This document shows positions 34,196 to 43,067 of a stretch of 64,000 nucleotides of DNA, in pieces. This stretch comes from JACCXG01 sp963834305. Its GTDB lineage: Bacteria > Acidobacteriota > Vicinamibacteria > Vicinamibacterales > 2-12-FULL-66-21. Each line of letters opens with the position of its first letter. Positions within the stretch are counted from its first letter, which is position 1. The notes beneath the pieces were generated by a model. That model was given only the letters and a program-made list of their open reading frames with translations. It had not been told where the DNA came from and made no database searches. The stretch is taken from NCBI GenBank assembly GCA_963834305.1, contig CAWIAX010000003.1, positions 1,860,001 to 1,924,000 on the forward strand, written 5' to 3'. Made by a program: the position numbers and the translations under genes.

Positions 34196-35461
34196 ATGCC
34201 CGCCCCCCGCTTCTACTACGGCTGGCCCGTACTCCTCGTCGCGGCGGCGGCGATGGTTGGCACCCTGCCCGGCCGGACGCAGGGCCTCGGCCTCATTACC
34301 GAGCCGCTGCTCGCCGACCTGTCGCTCGGCCGCGTGACGTACGCCGAGCTGAACTTCTGGGCGACGATCCTCGGCGCCGGCGGCGCGATTGGCATCGGCC
34401 ACGCCCTCGACCGGCTCGGCAGCCGCCTCGTCATGATCGCGGTGGCGCTCGCGCTGGGGGTCGTGGTCTGTTTCATGAGCCAGGCGGCGGGCATTGCCGC
34501 CCTGGCCGTGACGCTGACGCTGACCCGGGCGCTCGGGCAGAGCGCGCTCTCGGTGGTGAGCCTCGCCACGGTCGGCCACTGGTTCGTCAGGCGCATCGAC
34601 GCGGCGATGGCGGTCTACAGCGTGGTGATGAGCGTGGGCTTCATGATCGCGTTCCCGATCGTCGGCGCGGCGGTGCAGCGCTACGGCTGGCGGGCCGCCT
34701 GGCTGGGGATCGGCGTGGCCCTCATCGCCGGCCTGGCGCCGCTCGCGGCACTCGTCGTGCGCCGGGGGCCCGAGCGCTGCGGCCTGACGCCCGATGGCGA
34801 CACCGCGAGCGCGCCGCCGCCCGTTCGCCACGAAGCCGAGGTGCTCGACGGGCACCGGTGGCACGCGGCGCTGCGCACCCCCGCGTTCTGGATCTTCGCC
34901 GCCGGGACCGCGCTCTATGGGCTGGTGGCGTCCGGTATCGGCCTGTTCAACGAATCCATCCTCGCCGAGCGCGGCTTCGGTCCGGAGGTCTACTACCAGG
35001 CCCTGGTCGTGATCGCGATGACCGGCCTCGCCGGGAACTTCCTCGGCGGCTGGTTCGCGCGCCGCGTGCGGATGACGGTGCTGCTCGCAATCTCCCTCGC
35101 CGTGCTTGCCGCCAGCCTGGTGGCCCTGCCGCACGTGGCCAGCCTGCGCCACGTGATGGCGTGGGCGGCGGCAATGGGCGTCAGTGGCGGGCTGGTGATG
35201 GTGCTGTTCTTCAGCGTCTGGCCGCGCGCCTTCGGCCGGCGCGACCTCGGCCGCATCCAGGGGGCGGCCCAGGCGCTGACCGTGCTCGCCTCGGCGGTCG
35301 GGCCGCTGCTGCTGGCCTGGTGCGTCGAGTGGACCGGCAGCTACGCCGCCATGTTCACCATCCTCGCCGCTATCGTCGGCGGCACCGCCGCCGCGGCACT
35401 GGTGACCTCGATGCCGGATCCGCCCGGCACCCCGCTGCCGTCCCCCTCCCCCGCGCAATGA
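34196..35461 (+). CDS. Major facilitator superfamily transporter
   Basis: This 421-residue carrier has 12 predicted membrane helices. The first half holds the loop HALDRLGSR (the position of the usual G-x-x-x-D-R-x-G-R-R), and helix 11 is preceded by GRRDLGRIQGAAQ, as in oxalate/formate-antiporter and monocarboxylate-type members. The ATG at 34196 gives MPAPRFYYGWPVLLVAAAA, the typical N-terminus of that subgroup. It probably moves a small carboxylate; the substrate cannot be read from the sequence. Its end overlaps the next start by 4 bases (ATGA). Confidence 0.8.
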   Translation: MPAPRFYYGWPVLLVAAAAMVGTLPGRTQGLGLITEPLLADLSLGRVTYAELNFWATILGAGGAIGIGHALDRLGSRLVMIAVALALGVVVCFMSQAAGIAALAVTLTLTRALGQSALSVVSLATVGHWFVRRIDAAMAVYSVVMSVGFMIAFPIVGAAVQRYGWRAAWLGIGVALIAGLAPLAALVVRRGPERCGLTPDGDTASAPPPVRHEAEVLDGHRWHAALRTPAFWIFAAGTALYGLVASGIGLFNESILAERGFGPEVYYQALVVIAMTGLAGNFLGGWFARRVRMTVLLAISLAVLAASLVALPHVASLRHVMAWAAAMGVSGGLVMVLFFSVWPRAFGRRDLGRIQGAAQALTVLASAVGPLLLAWCVEWTGSYAAMFTILAAIVGGTAAAALVTSMPDPPGTPLPSPSPAQ

Positions 35462-36021
35462 CCTCCAGCTTCGCCACCGCGGCGCTGTACTCGACGATCT
35501 GGCTGGCCGTCGGTGCGTTCGTCGCCGGCGAGCTCGGCAAGCGCGCCGCTCTCAGGGGCGGCCCGCTCCTCGGCTGGCCCTGGGCCGTCTGGACGGCGGG
35601 CGCCCTCCTGCTCGCGGTGCACGTCGCCATCGCGGTACTGGTCCACCACGGCGGCAGCCACGCCTCGGTGGTCGAGAGCGTCGAGGATCAGACCCGCGAG
35701 GTCTACGGTGTGGCGGTGGGCGCGGGCGTCTGGGTCAACTACCTGTTCGTCAGCGTCTGGCTGGCCGAGTCGGCGTGGTGGCGGCTCGACCCCCGCGGCT
35801 TTCTCGCACGCCCGGCCGCGGCCACGGCGCCGGTCCGCGCCTTCTACGCGCTCATCCTGATCAACGGCGCGGTGATCTTTGCCGCCCCCTCGCGCCGGCT
35901 GCTGGGGGCCGCGCTGATGGCCGCGCTCGCCTGGGCCTGGCGCGACACGTTCAGTTTCCTGACCTCGCGCCGGATGACCGCTACTTCCTCCCGCGGCACG
36001 GCTCACGGCGATCCGCGCTGA
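35458..36021 (+). CDS. 187-residue integral membrane protein, unknown
   Basis: Four or five hydrophobic segments are seen (about 5-25, 43-62, 88-108, 126-145 and 146-162). The sequence contains LVHHGGSHASVVESVEDQTREVYG between two of them and no motif I recognise. Translational overlap with the MFS gene (ATGA) suggests a shared function or simply a compact operon. Confidence 0.65.
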   Translation: MTSSFATAALYSTIWLAVGAFVAGELGKRAALRGGPLLGWPWAVWTAGALLLAVHVAIAVLVHHGGSHASVVESVEDQTREVYGVAVGAGVWVNYLFVSVWLAESAWWRLDPRGFLARPAAATAPVRAFYALILINGAVIFAAPSRRLLGAALMAALAWAWRDTFSFLTSRRMTATSSRGTAHGDPR

Positions 36022-36053
36022 TAGAATCCCCGAAACTTCCGCGGAGCACATCG

Positions 36054-37304
36054 ATGGCATCGAGAACGTGGCTGATCGTCGTGGCGGCTGTGACGATCGC
36101 TTCCCTGGCGGTCGTGCCGGCCCGGCAACCGGCCTCGCCGCCGGCCCAGAACGCCGGTCAGCGGGCGACGCCGGCGGCAGGCGACGATCCGGTGCAGGCG
36201 CTCGTCGCCCGGCTGGACCTCGAGCGCTACAAGGCGACGATCAAGGGCCTGACGCAGTTCGGCGACCGGCGCCAGGGCACCGATCGCAACCGCGCCGCGG
36301 TGGACTGGATCGAAGCGCAGTTGAAGAGCTACGGGTGCCCCACCGGCCGGCTCAAGTACGAATACGTCACGCCGCAGCGCGGGCAGGGCGGGCGCGGGAG
36401 CGGCGCGGGTGGCGCGGCGCAGGCGCACAAGCGTCCCGGCCCGGGGGGCAGCACGATCGTCGGCGCCGGCGGGCGGACGGGCGTGAACACCGATCCCCAG
36501 CGGCAGCCGGATGAGAAACTGCGTGCGCTGAACGCGCAGCCGGCCACCGACGGGCCGCGCGAAGAGGTCTACTGCACCAAGGTCGGCACCACCCGCCCCG
36601 GCGAGATGTACATCGTTGGCGCGCACATGGACGGCCACGGCTGGGGCGAAGCGGCCAATGACGATGGGTCGGGCACGGCGCTGGTGATGGAGCTGGCGCG
36701 CATCCTGAGCAGCCCGGACGTGCAGTCGGAGCGGACGATCCGCTTTGCGCTGTGGAACAACGAGGAGACCGGGCTCGACGGCGCCCGCGCCTACGTGGCG
36801 CAGCGCGAGGCGCTGCAGGGCCGTGAGGACCCGGCCGGTTCGGGGAAATATCCGGAGCCGAAGTGGCTGGGGATGATCCAGCACGACATGATGCTGTTCG
36901 ATCACGGCGCGCCCGGGCCGGACGGCGCGGTCAGTCGCGAGCAGCGGCGTGAAGCCGACGTCAACATCGAGTTCCAGATCGACTCGAAGATGGCGGCCGC
37001 CTCGCAGCAGCTCGCCTGGACGCTCAAGGCTGCCAACGAGAAGTACGCGACCGACTACCCGGCGGCGGTCGGCCCGCACATGACCAACACGGATTCGACG
37101 CCGTTCATGGACATCGTTCCTGCCGTCAGCCTGCGCGAGAACGAGCGCGGCGCCCAGATCGGCGGCGGCTGGGATCCGCACTGGCACCAGCCGACCGACG
37201 TCTTCGCGACGTTCTCCGACGACGATTTCCGGCTCGGCCTCAACGCCGCCCAGACCACGCTCGGTGCCCTCGGGCAGCTGGCCGGCGTGTCGATCAAGAA
37301 GTAG
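36054..37304 (+). CDS. Exported M28-family metallopeptidase
   Basis: This is a 416-residue protein with a signal peptide (about 1-25). The di-zinc site of M28 aminopeptidases is complete: GAHMDGHG (His), ANDDGSG (bridging Asp), NNEETG (catalytic and ligand Glu), IQHDMM (Asp) and HWHQPTDV (His). A Gly-rich insert (about 105-145, GRGSGAGG) lies before the catalytic core. It is probably a periplasmic or secreted aminopeptidase. A TAGAAT -10-like hexamer lies at 36022-36027, and GGAG stands 8 bases before the ATG. Confidence 0.87.
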   Translation: MASRTWLIVVAAVTIASLAVVPARQPASPPAQNAGQRATPAAGDDPVQALVARLDLERYKATIKGLTQFGDRRQGTDRNRAAVDWIEAQLKSYGCPTGRLKYEYVTPQRGQGGRGSGAGGAAQAHKRPGPGGSTIVGAGGRTGVNTDPQRQPDEKLRALNAQPATDGPREEVYCTKVGTTRPGEMYIVGAHMDGHGWGEAANDDGSGTALVMELARILSSPDVQSERTIRFALWNNEETGLDGARAYVAQREALQGREDPAGSGKYPEPKWLGMIQHDMMLFDHGAPGPDGAVSREQRREADVNIEFQIDSKMAAASQQLAWTLKAANEKYATDYPAAVGPHMTNTDSTPFMDIVPAVSLRENERGAQIGGGWDPHWHQPTDVFATFSDDDFRLGLNAAQTTLGALGQLAGVSIKK

Positions 37305-37390
37305 CGCTACGAAACAGGGCGCTGTCGAGCGACGTAAACAACCCTGCTATGCCCGGACCGCTCACCCGCGACAGGCTTCATGACAGCTTC

Positions 37391-38722
37391 ATGAACGGCG
37401 TGCGGGTGCGCGCCGCCGTCGCGGCGCTGTCCCTGCTGATGCTGGGCGGCTGTGCCGCACGCGGCCACGCCCCGGACCGGGGGGAGATTGGCGAGGCGCT
37501 CCGCAGCCGCACGGGGGCGACCGTCAGGACCGAGCCCGGATCCCCGTCGCTTCCCCAGGGTGTCTCGCTCGAAGACGGGCTCAGCTCGGACGAGGCGGTG
37601 GCCGTGGCGCTGTGGAACAGCCCGTCGTTCGAGGCCGCGCTCGCCGATCTCGGCCTGGCGCGCGCCGATGTCGTCGAAGCGGGGCTGCTGCGGAACCCGG
37701 TGCTGTCGCTGCTGTTTCCGTGGGGCCCGAAGCAGCTCGAGTGGACGCTGCAGTTCCCCGCCGAGGTGCTGTGGCAGCGCCCGCGCCGCGTGGCCATGGC
37801 CAACGCCGCCGCGCAGTCCGTGGGGCAGCGGCTCGTGGCCGACGGCCTCCGCCTCGTGGCCGAGACCCGGCTGGCCTTCGCGGATGCCGCGGCGGCCGAT
37901 GCCCGGCTCACCCTGACGGGGGAGAACGCGGAGCTGGCGAAGCGGATTGCCAGCATTGCCGATGCGCGGCTGCGCGCCGGCGACATCAGCGAGCTCGAGG
38001 CGCGTGCCGCCAGGAGCGATGCCGCGATGGTGCGGGCCACCCTCGTCACCCTCGAACACGAGCGGCGCGTGGCGCGGGTCGCCCTGCTGTCCCGAATGGG
38101 ACTGGAGCCGCCGCCGCCCTCGCTGACCTCACTGACCCTGACACCCGTCACCTCGCCCGCCGCATGTGCGGACGCCGGCGCGCTCGTCGAGGAGGCGGCG
38201 GCGAGCCGTCCGGACGTGCGTGCCGCCGAAATTGCCGTCGAGGCCGCCGGCCTGCGGGCGAAGTGGGAACGCTCGCGTATCCTGACCCTGATGGCCACGC
38301 TTGATGCGAACGCCAAGGGCAGCGCGGGGTACGAGATGGGACCGGGCCTGGTCGCGGAGCTGCCGCTGCTGTCGCGCAACCAGGGCGGGGTGTCGCGGGC
38401 CGAGGCCGAGCTCGTGCGCGCGGGCCGCAGCTACCTGGCGGTGCGCGCGCAGGTGGCCGCCGAGGTCCGCACCGCCGCCGTGCGGCTCGAGCAGTCGCGG
38501 GCGGTGCTCGGCATCTGGTCGGGCGAGATCGTGCCGGAGCTCGAAATCGAACAGCGGCAGGCCGAGCGCGCCTACGAGGCGGGGGAAGTCGCGCTCATCT
38601 CCCTGCTGGATGTCGGCAGGCGCCTGGTGCAGGCGCGGATGCAGGCGGTTGACGCCCGCATCGAGCTGCAGCGCGCCGTCATCGGCGTCGAGCGGAGTGT
38701 CGGACGAGCGTGCGCATCATGA
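37391..38722 (+). CDS. TolC-family outer-membrane efflux lipoprotein
   Basis: This 443-residue protein has a lipoprotein signal whose lipobox LGGC places the lipidated Cys at residue 21. The long helical repeats EAALADLGLARADVVEAGLL and RADVRAAE-like segments are those of outer-membrane efflux channels. An upstream ATG at 37349 would add 14 residues but spoil the signal peptide's N-terminal charge pattern, so 37391 is preferred. It is the channel of a tripartite RND pump with the next two genes; its stop overlaps the adaptor start (ATGA). Confidence 0.87.
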   Translation: MNGVRVRAAVAALSLLMLGGCAARGHAPDRGEIGEALRSRTGATVRTEPGSPSLPQGVSLEDGLSSDEAVAVALWNSPSFEAALADLGLARADVVEAGLLRNPVLSLLFPWGPKQLEWTLQFPAEVLWQRPRRVAMANAAAQSVGQRLVADGLRLVAETRLAFADAAAADARLTLTGENAELAKRIASIADARLRAGDISELEARAARSDAAMVRATLVTLEHERRVARVALLSRMGLEPPPPSLTSLTLTPVTSPAACADAGALVEEAAASRPDVRAAEIAVEAAGLRAKWERSRILTLMATLDANAKGSAGYEMGPGLVAELPLLSRNQGGVSRAEAELVRAGRSYLAVRAQVAAEVRTAAVRLEQSRAVLGIWSGEIVPELEIEQRQAERAYEAGEVALISLLDVGRRLVQARMQAVDARIELQRAVIGVERSVGRACAS

Positions 38723-39897
38723 AGCAATCGATCGTGTGCGCCGTGCCGGCGCTGATGGTGGTTCTGGCGGGCGGGTGCTCGCGTGCGCCGGCCGGCGAGA
38801 GCGCCGCCACGCCCGCCCCGGCCAAGGTCGATCATGCCCGCCCCGAGGCCGAGCTGACCACGGTGACGCTGTCACCCGACGCCGTCAAGCGGCTCGGCAT
38901 CGAGACCGTGGCGGCCTCGGTGCAGGAGATTGCCGGCAGCCGGACGCTGGGCGGCGAAGTCGTGGCCCCGGACGGCAAGGTGGTCGTGGTGTCGGCGCCG
39001 GTGGCCGGCACCCTCACCCGTGCGGGAGACGCCGCGGCGGGGGCGCGAGTCCGCCGCGGGCAGCCGATCTTCCGGCTCTCGCCGCTGGCGGCGGGGGAGC
39101 GCGATCAGCGCACCGAGATTGAGCGGGCGACGAGCGCTGCCGAGGCCGAGGATCGGGCGGCCGGGCAGCGGCTCGATCGCCTCGAGCGGCTGCTCGCCGA
39201 CGGCGCCGCCAGCGTGCGCGCGGTCGAAGAGGCCAGGGCGCAGCAGGCCGTCACCGGCGCGGCAGTCGCTGCGGCGCGCGCCAGGCTCGAGAGCCTGGGC
39301 CGCAATCCGGTAGGCCCGCAGGGCGACCTTACCCTTGCCGCGCCGTTCGACGGCGTGCTGCAGTCCGTCACGGCGGCGCCCGGACAGACGGTCGCGGCAT
39401 CGGCGCCGCTATTCGAGGTGGCCCAGGTGGACGCGCTCTGGGTGCGGGTGCCGGTCTACGCCGGCGCCACCAACGACATCGACACCGCGCAGGCCGCGGT
39501 CCTGACCTCGCTCGACGGCTCTGGAGCGCCCCGCACGCTCCGCCGGGTCACGGCGCCGCTGACGGCGGACGCGGCTGCCGCCTCCGTGGATCTCGTCTAC
39601 GAGATCACCGGTTCCTCCGCGTCGCTGCGGCCGGGGCAGCGGGTCAGCGTGCAGGTGCCGCTGGTCGCGTCCGGCAAGGGCCTCGTGGTCCCGGACGCCG
39701 CGGTGCTATACGACATCAACGGCGCAACGTGGGTCTACCAGGACCGGGGGGCTGGCACCTACGTCCGGCGGCGGGTGGAAGTGGCGCGGCATGCCGGCGG
39801 GAAGGTGCTGATTTCCCGAGGGCTCGACGAGGGCACGCGCGTCGTCACCGCCGGTGCGGCGGAGCTCTTCGGTACCGAGTTCAGCACGGGGAAATAG
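38719..39897 (+). CDS. RND efflux periplasmic adaptor (membrane fusion protein)
   Basis: This 392-residue lipoprotein has lipobox LAGGC with Cys20. The barrel-sandwich half-motif VVSAPVAGTLTR (about 94-105) and its partner LTLAAPFDGVLQSVTAAPGQ (about 205-224) flank a helical hairpin, followed by the beta-barrel and membrane-proximal domains. It has the plan of CzcB/CusB-like adaptors but without His/Met-rich metal-binding tails. It links the inner-membrane pump to the TolC-like channel; the pump gene's GTG begins two bases after its stop. Confidence 0.88.
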   Translation: MKQSIVCAVPALMVVLAGGCSRAPAGESAATPAPAKVDHARPEAELTTVTLSPDAVKRLGIETVAASVQEIAGSRTLGGEVVAPDGKVVVVSAPVAGTLTRAGDAAAGARVRRGQPIFRLSPLAAGERDQRTEIERATSAAEAEDRAAGQRLDRLERLLADGAASVRAVEEARAQQAVTGAAVAAARARLESLGRNPVGPQGDLTLAAPFDGVLQSVTAAPGQTVAASAPLFEVAQVDALWVRVPVYAGATNDIDTAQAAVLTSLDGSGAPRTLRRVTAPLTADAAAASVDLVYEITGSSASLRPGQRVSVQVPLVASGKGLVVPDAAVLYDINGATWVYQDRGAGTYVRRRVEVARHAGGKVLISRGLDEGTRVVTAGAAELFGTEFSTGK

Positions 39898-39899
39898 AC

Positions 39900-42800
39900 G
39901 TGTTGTCCTGGCTGGTCTCGCTCTCCCTGCGCCACCGCGTCGTGGTCGTGGCCTTGTCGATCCTGCTCGCGATCGTGGCCTGGCGCACCCTCCGGACCAC
40001 CGCGCTCGACGTCTTCCCCGAGTTCGCGCCGCCGCTCGTCGAGATCCAGACCGAGGCGCCCGGCCTGTCGACGGCCGACGTCGAGGCCCTCGTCACCATT
40101 CCCCTCGAGCAGGCGCTGTCCGGCATTCCCGACCTCGACACGGTCCGGTCGAAGTCGGTGCTCGGGCTGTCGTCCGTCGTCCTGATCCTGAACCCCGGGA
40201 CGGACGTAATGACGGCGCGCCAGATGGTGCAGGAGCGCGTCTCGCGGGCGGCGGTCCAGCTGCCGGCGGTGGCGCACCCGCCGGTGATGCTGTCCCCGTT
40301 GTCGTCGCTCAGCCGGGTGATGAAGATCGGCCTCACGTCGCCGACGCTGTCCCAGGTGGAGCTCACGACGCTCACCAAGTGGACCGTGCGGCCGCGGCTG
40401 ATGGCGGTGCCGGGTGTGGCCAACGTGGCCATCTGGGGGCAGCGCGACCGCCAGCTGCAGGTCATCGTCGACCCCGCCCGGCTGCAGGCCAACGGCGTGG
40501 TGATTGGCGACGTGATCAAGGCCGCCGGCGAGGGGGTCTCCCTGCAGACCGGCGGATTCATCGAGACGCCGAACCAGCGCCTGTCCATCACCCACGCCCC
40601 CGCAGTCCGCGGCACCGGCGACCTGGCGGCCATCCTCGTCGGTTCGCGGCGGGGGGCGCCGCTGCGGATCGGCGACGTGGCGACGGTCACCGAAGGCACG
40701 CCGCCGCCCATCGGCGATGCGGTGATCGACGACGGCCCCGGCCTGATGCTCATCGTCGAGAAGCAGCTCGGCGCCAACACCCTGCAGGTGACCCGCGACG
40801 TCGAGCAGGTGCTCGCCGACCTCGCCCCCGCGCTGACCGGGGTGACGGTGGACGCCGCGATCTTCCGCCCGGCGACGTTCATCGAGATGTCGCTGCGCAA
40901 CCTCAGCCGCGCCCTGCTGATCGGCTGCGCCTTCGTCGTGCTGGTGCTGGTGGCGTTTCTCGGCGACTGGCGCACCGCGCTCATCAGCAGCATCGCCATT
41001 CCGCTGTCGCTGCTCGCCGCCGGCGTGCTGCTGCACTACCGCGGCGGCACGCTCGACACCATGGTGCTCGCCGGCCTGGTGATCGCGCTGGGCGAAGTCG
41101 TGGACGATGCGATCATCGATGTGGAGAACATCGTGAGGCGGCTGCGGCTGAACGCCGCCCTGCCGGCGCCGCGGCCGCGTCTCCAGGTCGTGCTCGACGC
41201 CTCGATCGAGGTCCGCAGCGCCGTGCTCTACGGCAGCATGATCGTCGTGCTCGTGTTCCTGCCGGTGTTCATGCTCGACGGGCTGGCGGGGGCGTTCTTC
41301 CGGCCGCTGGCGCTCGCCTACGTGCTCGCGATCGTGGCGTCGCTGGCCGTGGCGCTCACCGTCACGCCGGCGCTGTCGCTGCTGCTGCTCAGGCCCGGCA
41401 CCGAACACGTCGAGCCGCGGCCTGTCGGGTTCCTCAAGAGGCGCTACCGCCGCGTGCTCCCGGCCTTCGTCGATCGGCCGCGGACCGCGGGCGCCACCCT
41501 CGTCGTGCTGTTCGTGCTCACCGCGGCCGTGGTGCCGTTCCTGGGCGAGGAGTTCCTGCCCAGGTTCCGCGAATACGACTTCCTGATGCACTGGGTCGAG
41601 AAGCCGGGGACGTCGCTGAGCGCGATGACCCGCATCACCGAGCGGGCGGCGAAGGAGCTGCTGGCGGTGCCCGGCGTGCTCAACCACGGGGCGCATATCG
41701 GCCGGGCGGAAGTCGCGGACGAAGTGGTCGGCATCAATTTCACCGAGCTCTGGATCAGCGTGGACCCGGCGGCCGACTACGACGCGACCGTGGCCAAGGT
41801 GCAGGCGATCGTGGACGGCTATCCCGGGCTGTACCGCGACCTGCTGACCTACCTGCGCGAGCGCATCAAGGAGGTGCTGACCGGCGCCAGCGCCACGATC
41901 GTCGTGCGCGTGTATGGACCGGATCTTACCCGGCTGCAGGCGCAGGCGCAGGCCGTGCGATCGGCCATCGCCGGCGTGTCCGGCGTGGTCGATCTGAAGG
42001 TCCAGGCCCTGACGCTGGTGCCGCAGATCGAGGTCCGGTTCCGTCCGGAGCGCGGGGCGATGTTCGGCCTGACGCCGGGCGAGGTCCGGCAGGCCGCCGC
42101 CACGCTCATCCAGGGCACGAAGGTCGGGGAGTTTTACGAGGATCAGCGCCTGTTCGACGTGGTCGTGCGCGGCACCCCCGAGATGCAGGGCAGCGTCGAG
42201 GCCGTGCGCACGCTGCCGATCGCCATTGGCGGGGGACCGGGCGCCGGGGGCGGCGGCACCGGTCTGGTGCCGCTCTCGAGCGTGGCGGACGTGCAGGTCA
42301 CGTCAGTGCCGAACGAAATCACGCGGGAGAACGGGTCGCGGCGGATCGACGTGACGTGCAACGTCAGCGGCCGGGATCTCGGCGCCGTGGCCCGCGACCT
42401 GCAGGAGCGCATCGGCGCGCTCGGCTTCGAGCGCGGCTACTACGCGGAAGTGCTCGGCGAATACGCCGAGCGTCAGGCCTCGTCCAACCGGCTGCTGTTC
42501 GCCGGCGCCCTGGCGGTCGTCGGCATCCTGATGGTGCTCTTCGTGGACTTCGCGTCCCCGCGGCTGGTCGGCCTGGTCGCGCTCACGCTGCCCTTTGCGC
42601 TGGTCGGGGCCATTGTCGCGGTCTGGCTGACCGGCGGGGTGCTGTCGCTCGGATCGCTCGTCGGCCTCGTGACCGTCATCGGCATCGCGGCACGCAACGG
42701 CATCATGCTCGTGAGCCACTACCGGCATCTGGAGATGGCGGAAGGGATGGCCTTCGGACGCGAGCTCGTGCTGCGCGGCGCCGAGGAGCGGCTCGCGCCC

Positions 42801-43010
42801 ATCCTCATGACCGCGCTCGCCACCGGCCTGGCGCTCGTGCCGATCGTGCTCGGCGGGGACCGGGCGGGCTACGAGATCGAGCACCCGCTCGCCGTGGTGA
42901 TCCTCGGCGGCCTGGTCACGTCCACGCTGCTCAACCTCTTTGTCGTGCCGGCCCTGTATCTGAAGCTGGCGCGCCCGCGCCTGGCTCCCGAACGGGAGAT
43001 GCCCGCGTAG
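39900..43010 (+). CDS. RND efflux permease, CzcA/CusA-like
   Basis: This 1036-residue inner-membrane pump has 12 helices and two large periplasmic loops. N-terminal ALDVFPEFAPPLVEIQTEAPG is the signature of the heavy-metal efflux (HME) group, and helix 4 carries LGEVVDDAIIDVENI, where the acidic proton-relay residues sit. The usual HME motif is DGAVV, so the substrate may differ from Cu, Zn or Co. The GTG start immediately follows the adaptor stop and gives LSWLVSLSLRHR, a normal RND N-terminus. It exports its substrate by proton antiport with the two preceding gene products. Confidence 0.9.
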   Translation: MLSWLVSLSLRHRVVVVALSILLAIVAWRTLRTTALDVFPEFAPPLVEIQTEAPGLSTADVEALVTIPLEQALSGIPDLDTVRSKSVLGLSSVVLILNPGTDVMTARQMVQERVSRAAVQLPAVAHPPVMLSPLSSLSRVMKIGLTSPTLSQVELTTLTKWTVRPRLMAVPGVANVAIWGQRDRQLQVIVDPARLQANGVVIGDVIKAAGEGVSLQTGGFIETPNQRLSITHAPAVRGTGDLAAILVGSRRGAPLRIGDVATVTEGTPPPIGDAVIDDGPGLMLIVEKQLGANTLQVTRDVEQVLADLAPALTGVTVDAAIFRPATFIEMSLRNLSRALLIGCAFVVLVLVAFLGDWRTALISSIAIPLSLLAAGVLLHYRGGTLDTMVLAGLVIALGEVVDDAIIDVENIVRRLRLNAALPAPRPRLQVVLDASIEVRSAVLYGSMIVVLVFLPVFMLDGLAGAFFRPLALAYVLAIVASLAVALTVTPALSLLLLRPGTEHVEPRPVGFLKRRYRRVLPAFVDRPRTAGATLVVLFVLTAAVVPFLGEEFLPRFREYDFLMHWVEKPGTSLSAMTRITERAAKELLAVPGVLNHGAHIGRAEVADEVVGINFTELWISVDPAADYDATVAKVQAIVDGYPGLYRDLLTYLRERIKEVLTGASATIVVRVYGPDLTRLQAQAQAVRSAIAGVSGVVDLKVQALTLVPQIEVRFRPERGAMFGLTPGEVRQAAATLIQGTKVGEFYEDQRLFDVVVRGTPEMQGSVEAVRTLPIAIGGGPGAGGGGTGLVPLSSVADVQVTSVPNEITRENGSRRIDVTCNVSGRDLGAVARDLQERIGALGFERGYYAEVLGEYAERQASSNRLLFAGALAVVGILMVLFVDFASPRLVGLVALTLPFALVGAIVAVWLTGGVLSLGSLVGLVTVIGIAARNGIMLVSHYRHLEMAEGMAFGRELVLRGAEERLAPILMTALATGLALVPIVLGGDRAGYEIEHPLAVVILGGLVTSTLLNLFVVPALYLKLARPRLAPEREMPA

Positions 43011-43019
43011 CGCACCTCA

Positions 43020-43042
43020 CCGGCATGCGATCCAAATGCCGG
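43020..43042 (+). terminator. Stem-loop after the efflux operon
   Basis: CCGGCAT (43020-43026) pairs perfectly with ATGCCGG (43036-43042) across a 9-base loop, 10 bases after the pump stop. No T-run follows. It separates the efflux operon from the phosphatase promoter. Confidence 0.5.
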
Positions 43043-43051
43043 ATCGGCACG

Positions 43052-43057
43052 TACAAT
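43052..43057 (+). promoter_or_regulatory. -10 hexamer of alkaline phosphatase gene
   Basis: TACAAT lies 10 bases before the ATG and no Shine-Dalgarno is present, so the mRNA would have a leader of only a few bases. No clear -35. Confidence 0.45.
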
Positions 43058-43067
43058 CGGACTATCC

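Noticed and set aside
39900..43010. Assigning the pump to a specific metal (czcA or cusA)
   Set aside because: The helix-4 acidic motif differs from the canonical metal pumps and the adaptor lacks metal-binding tails.
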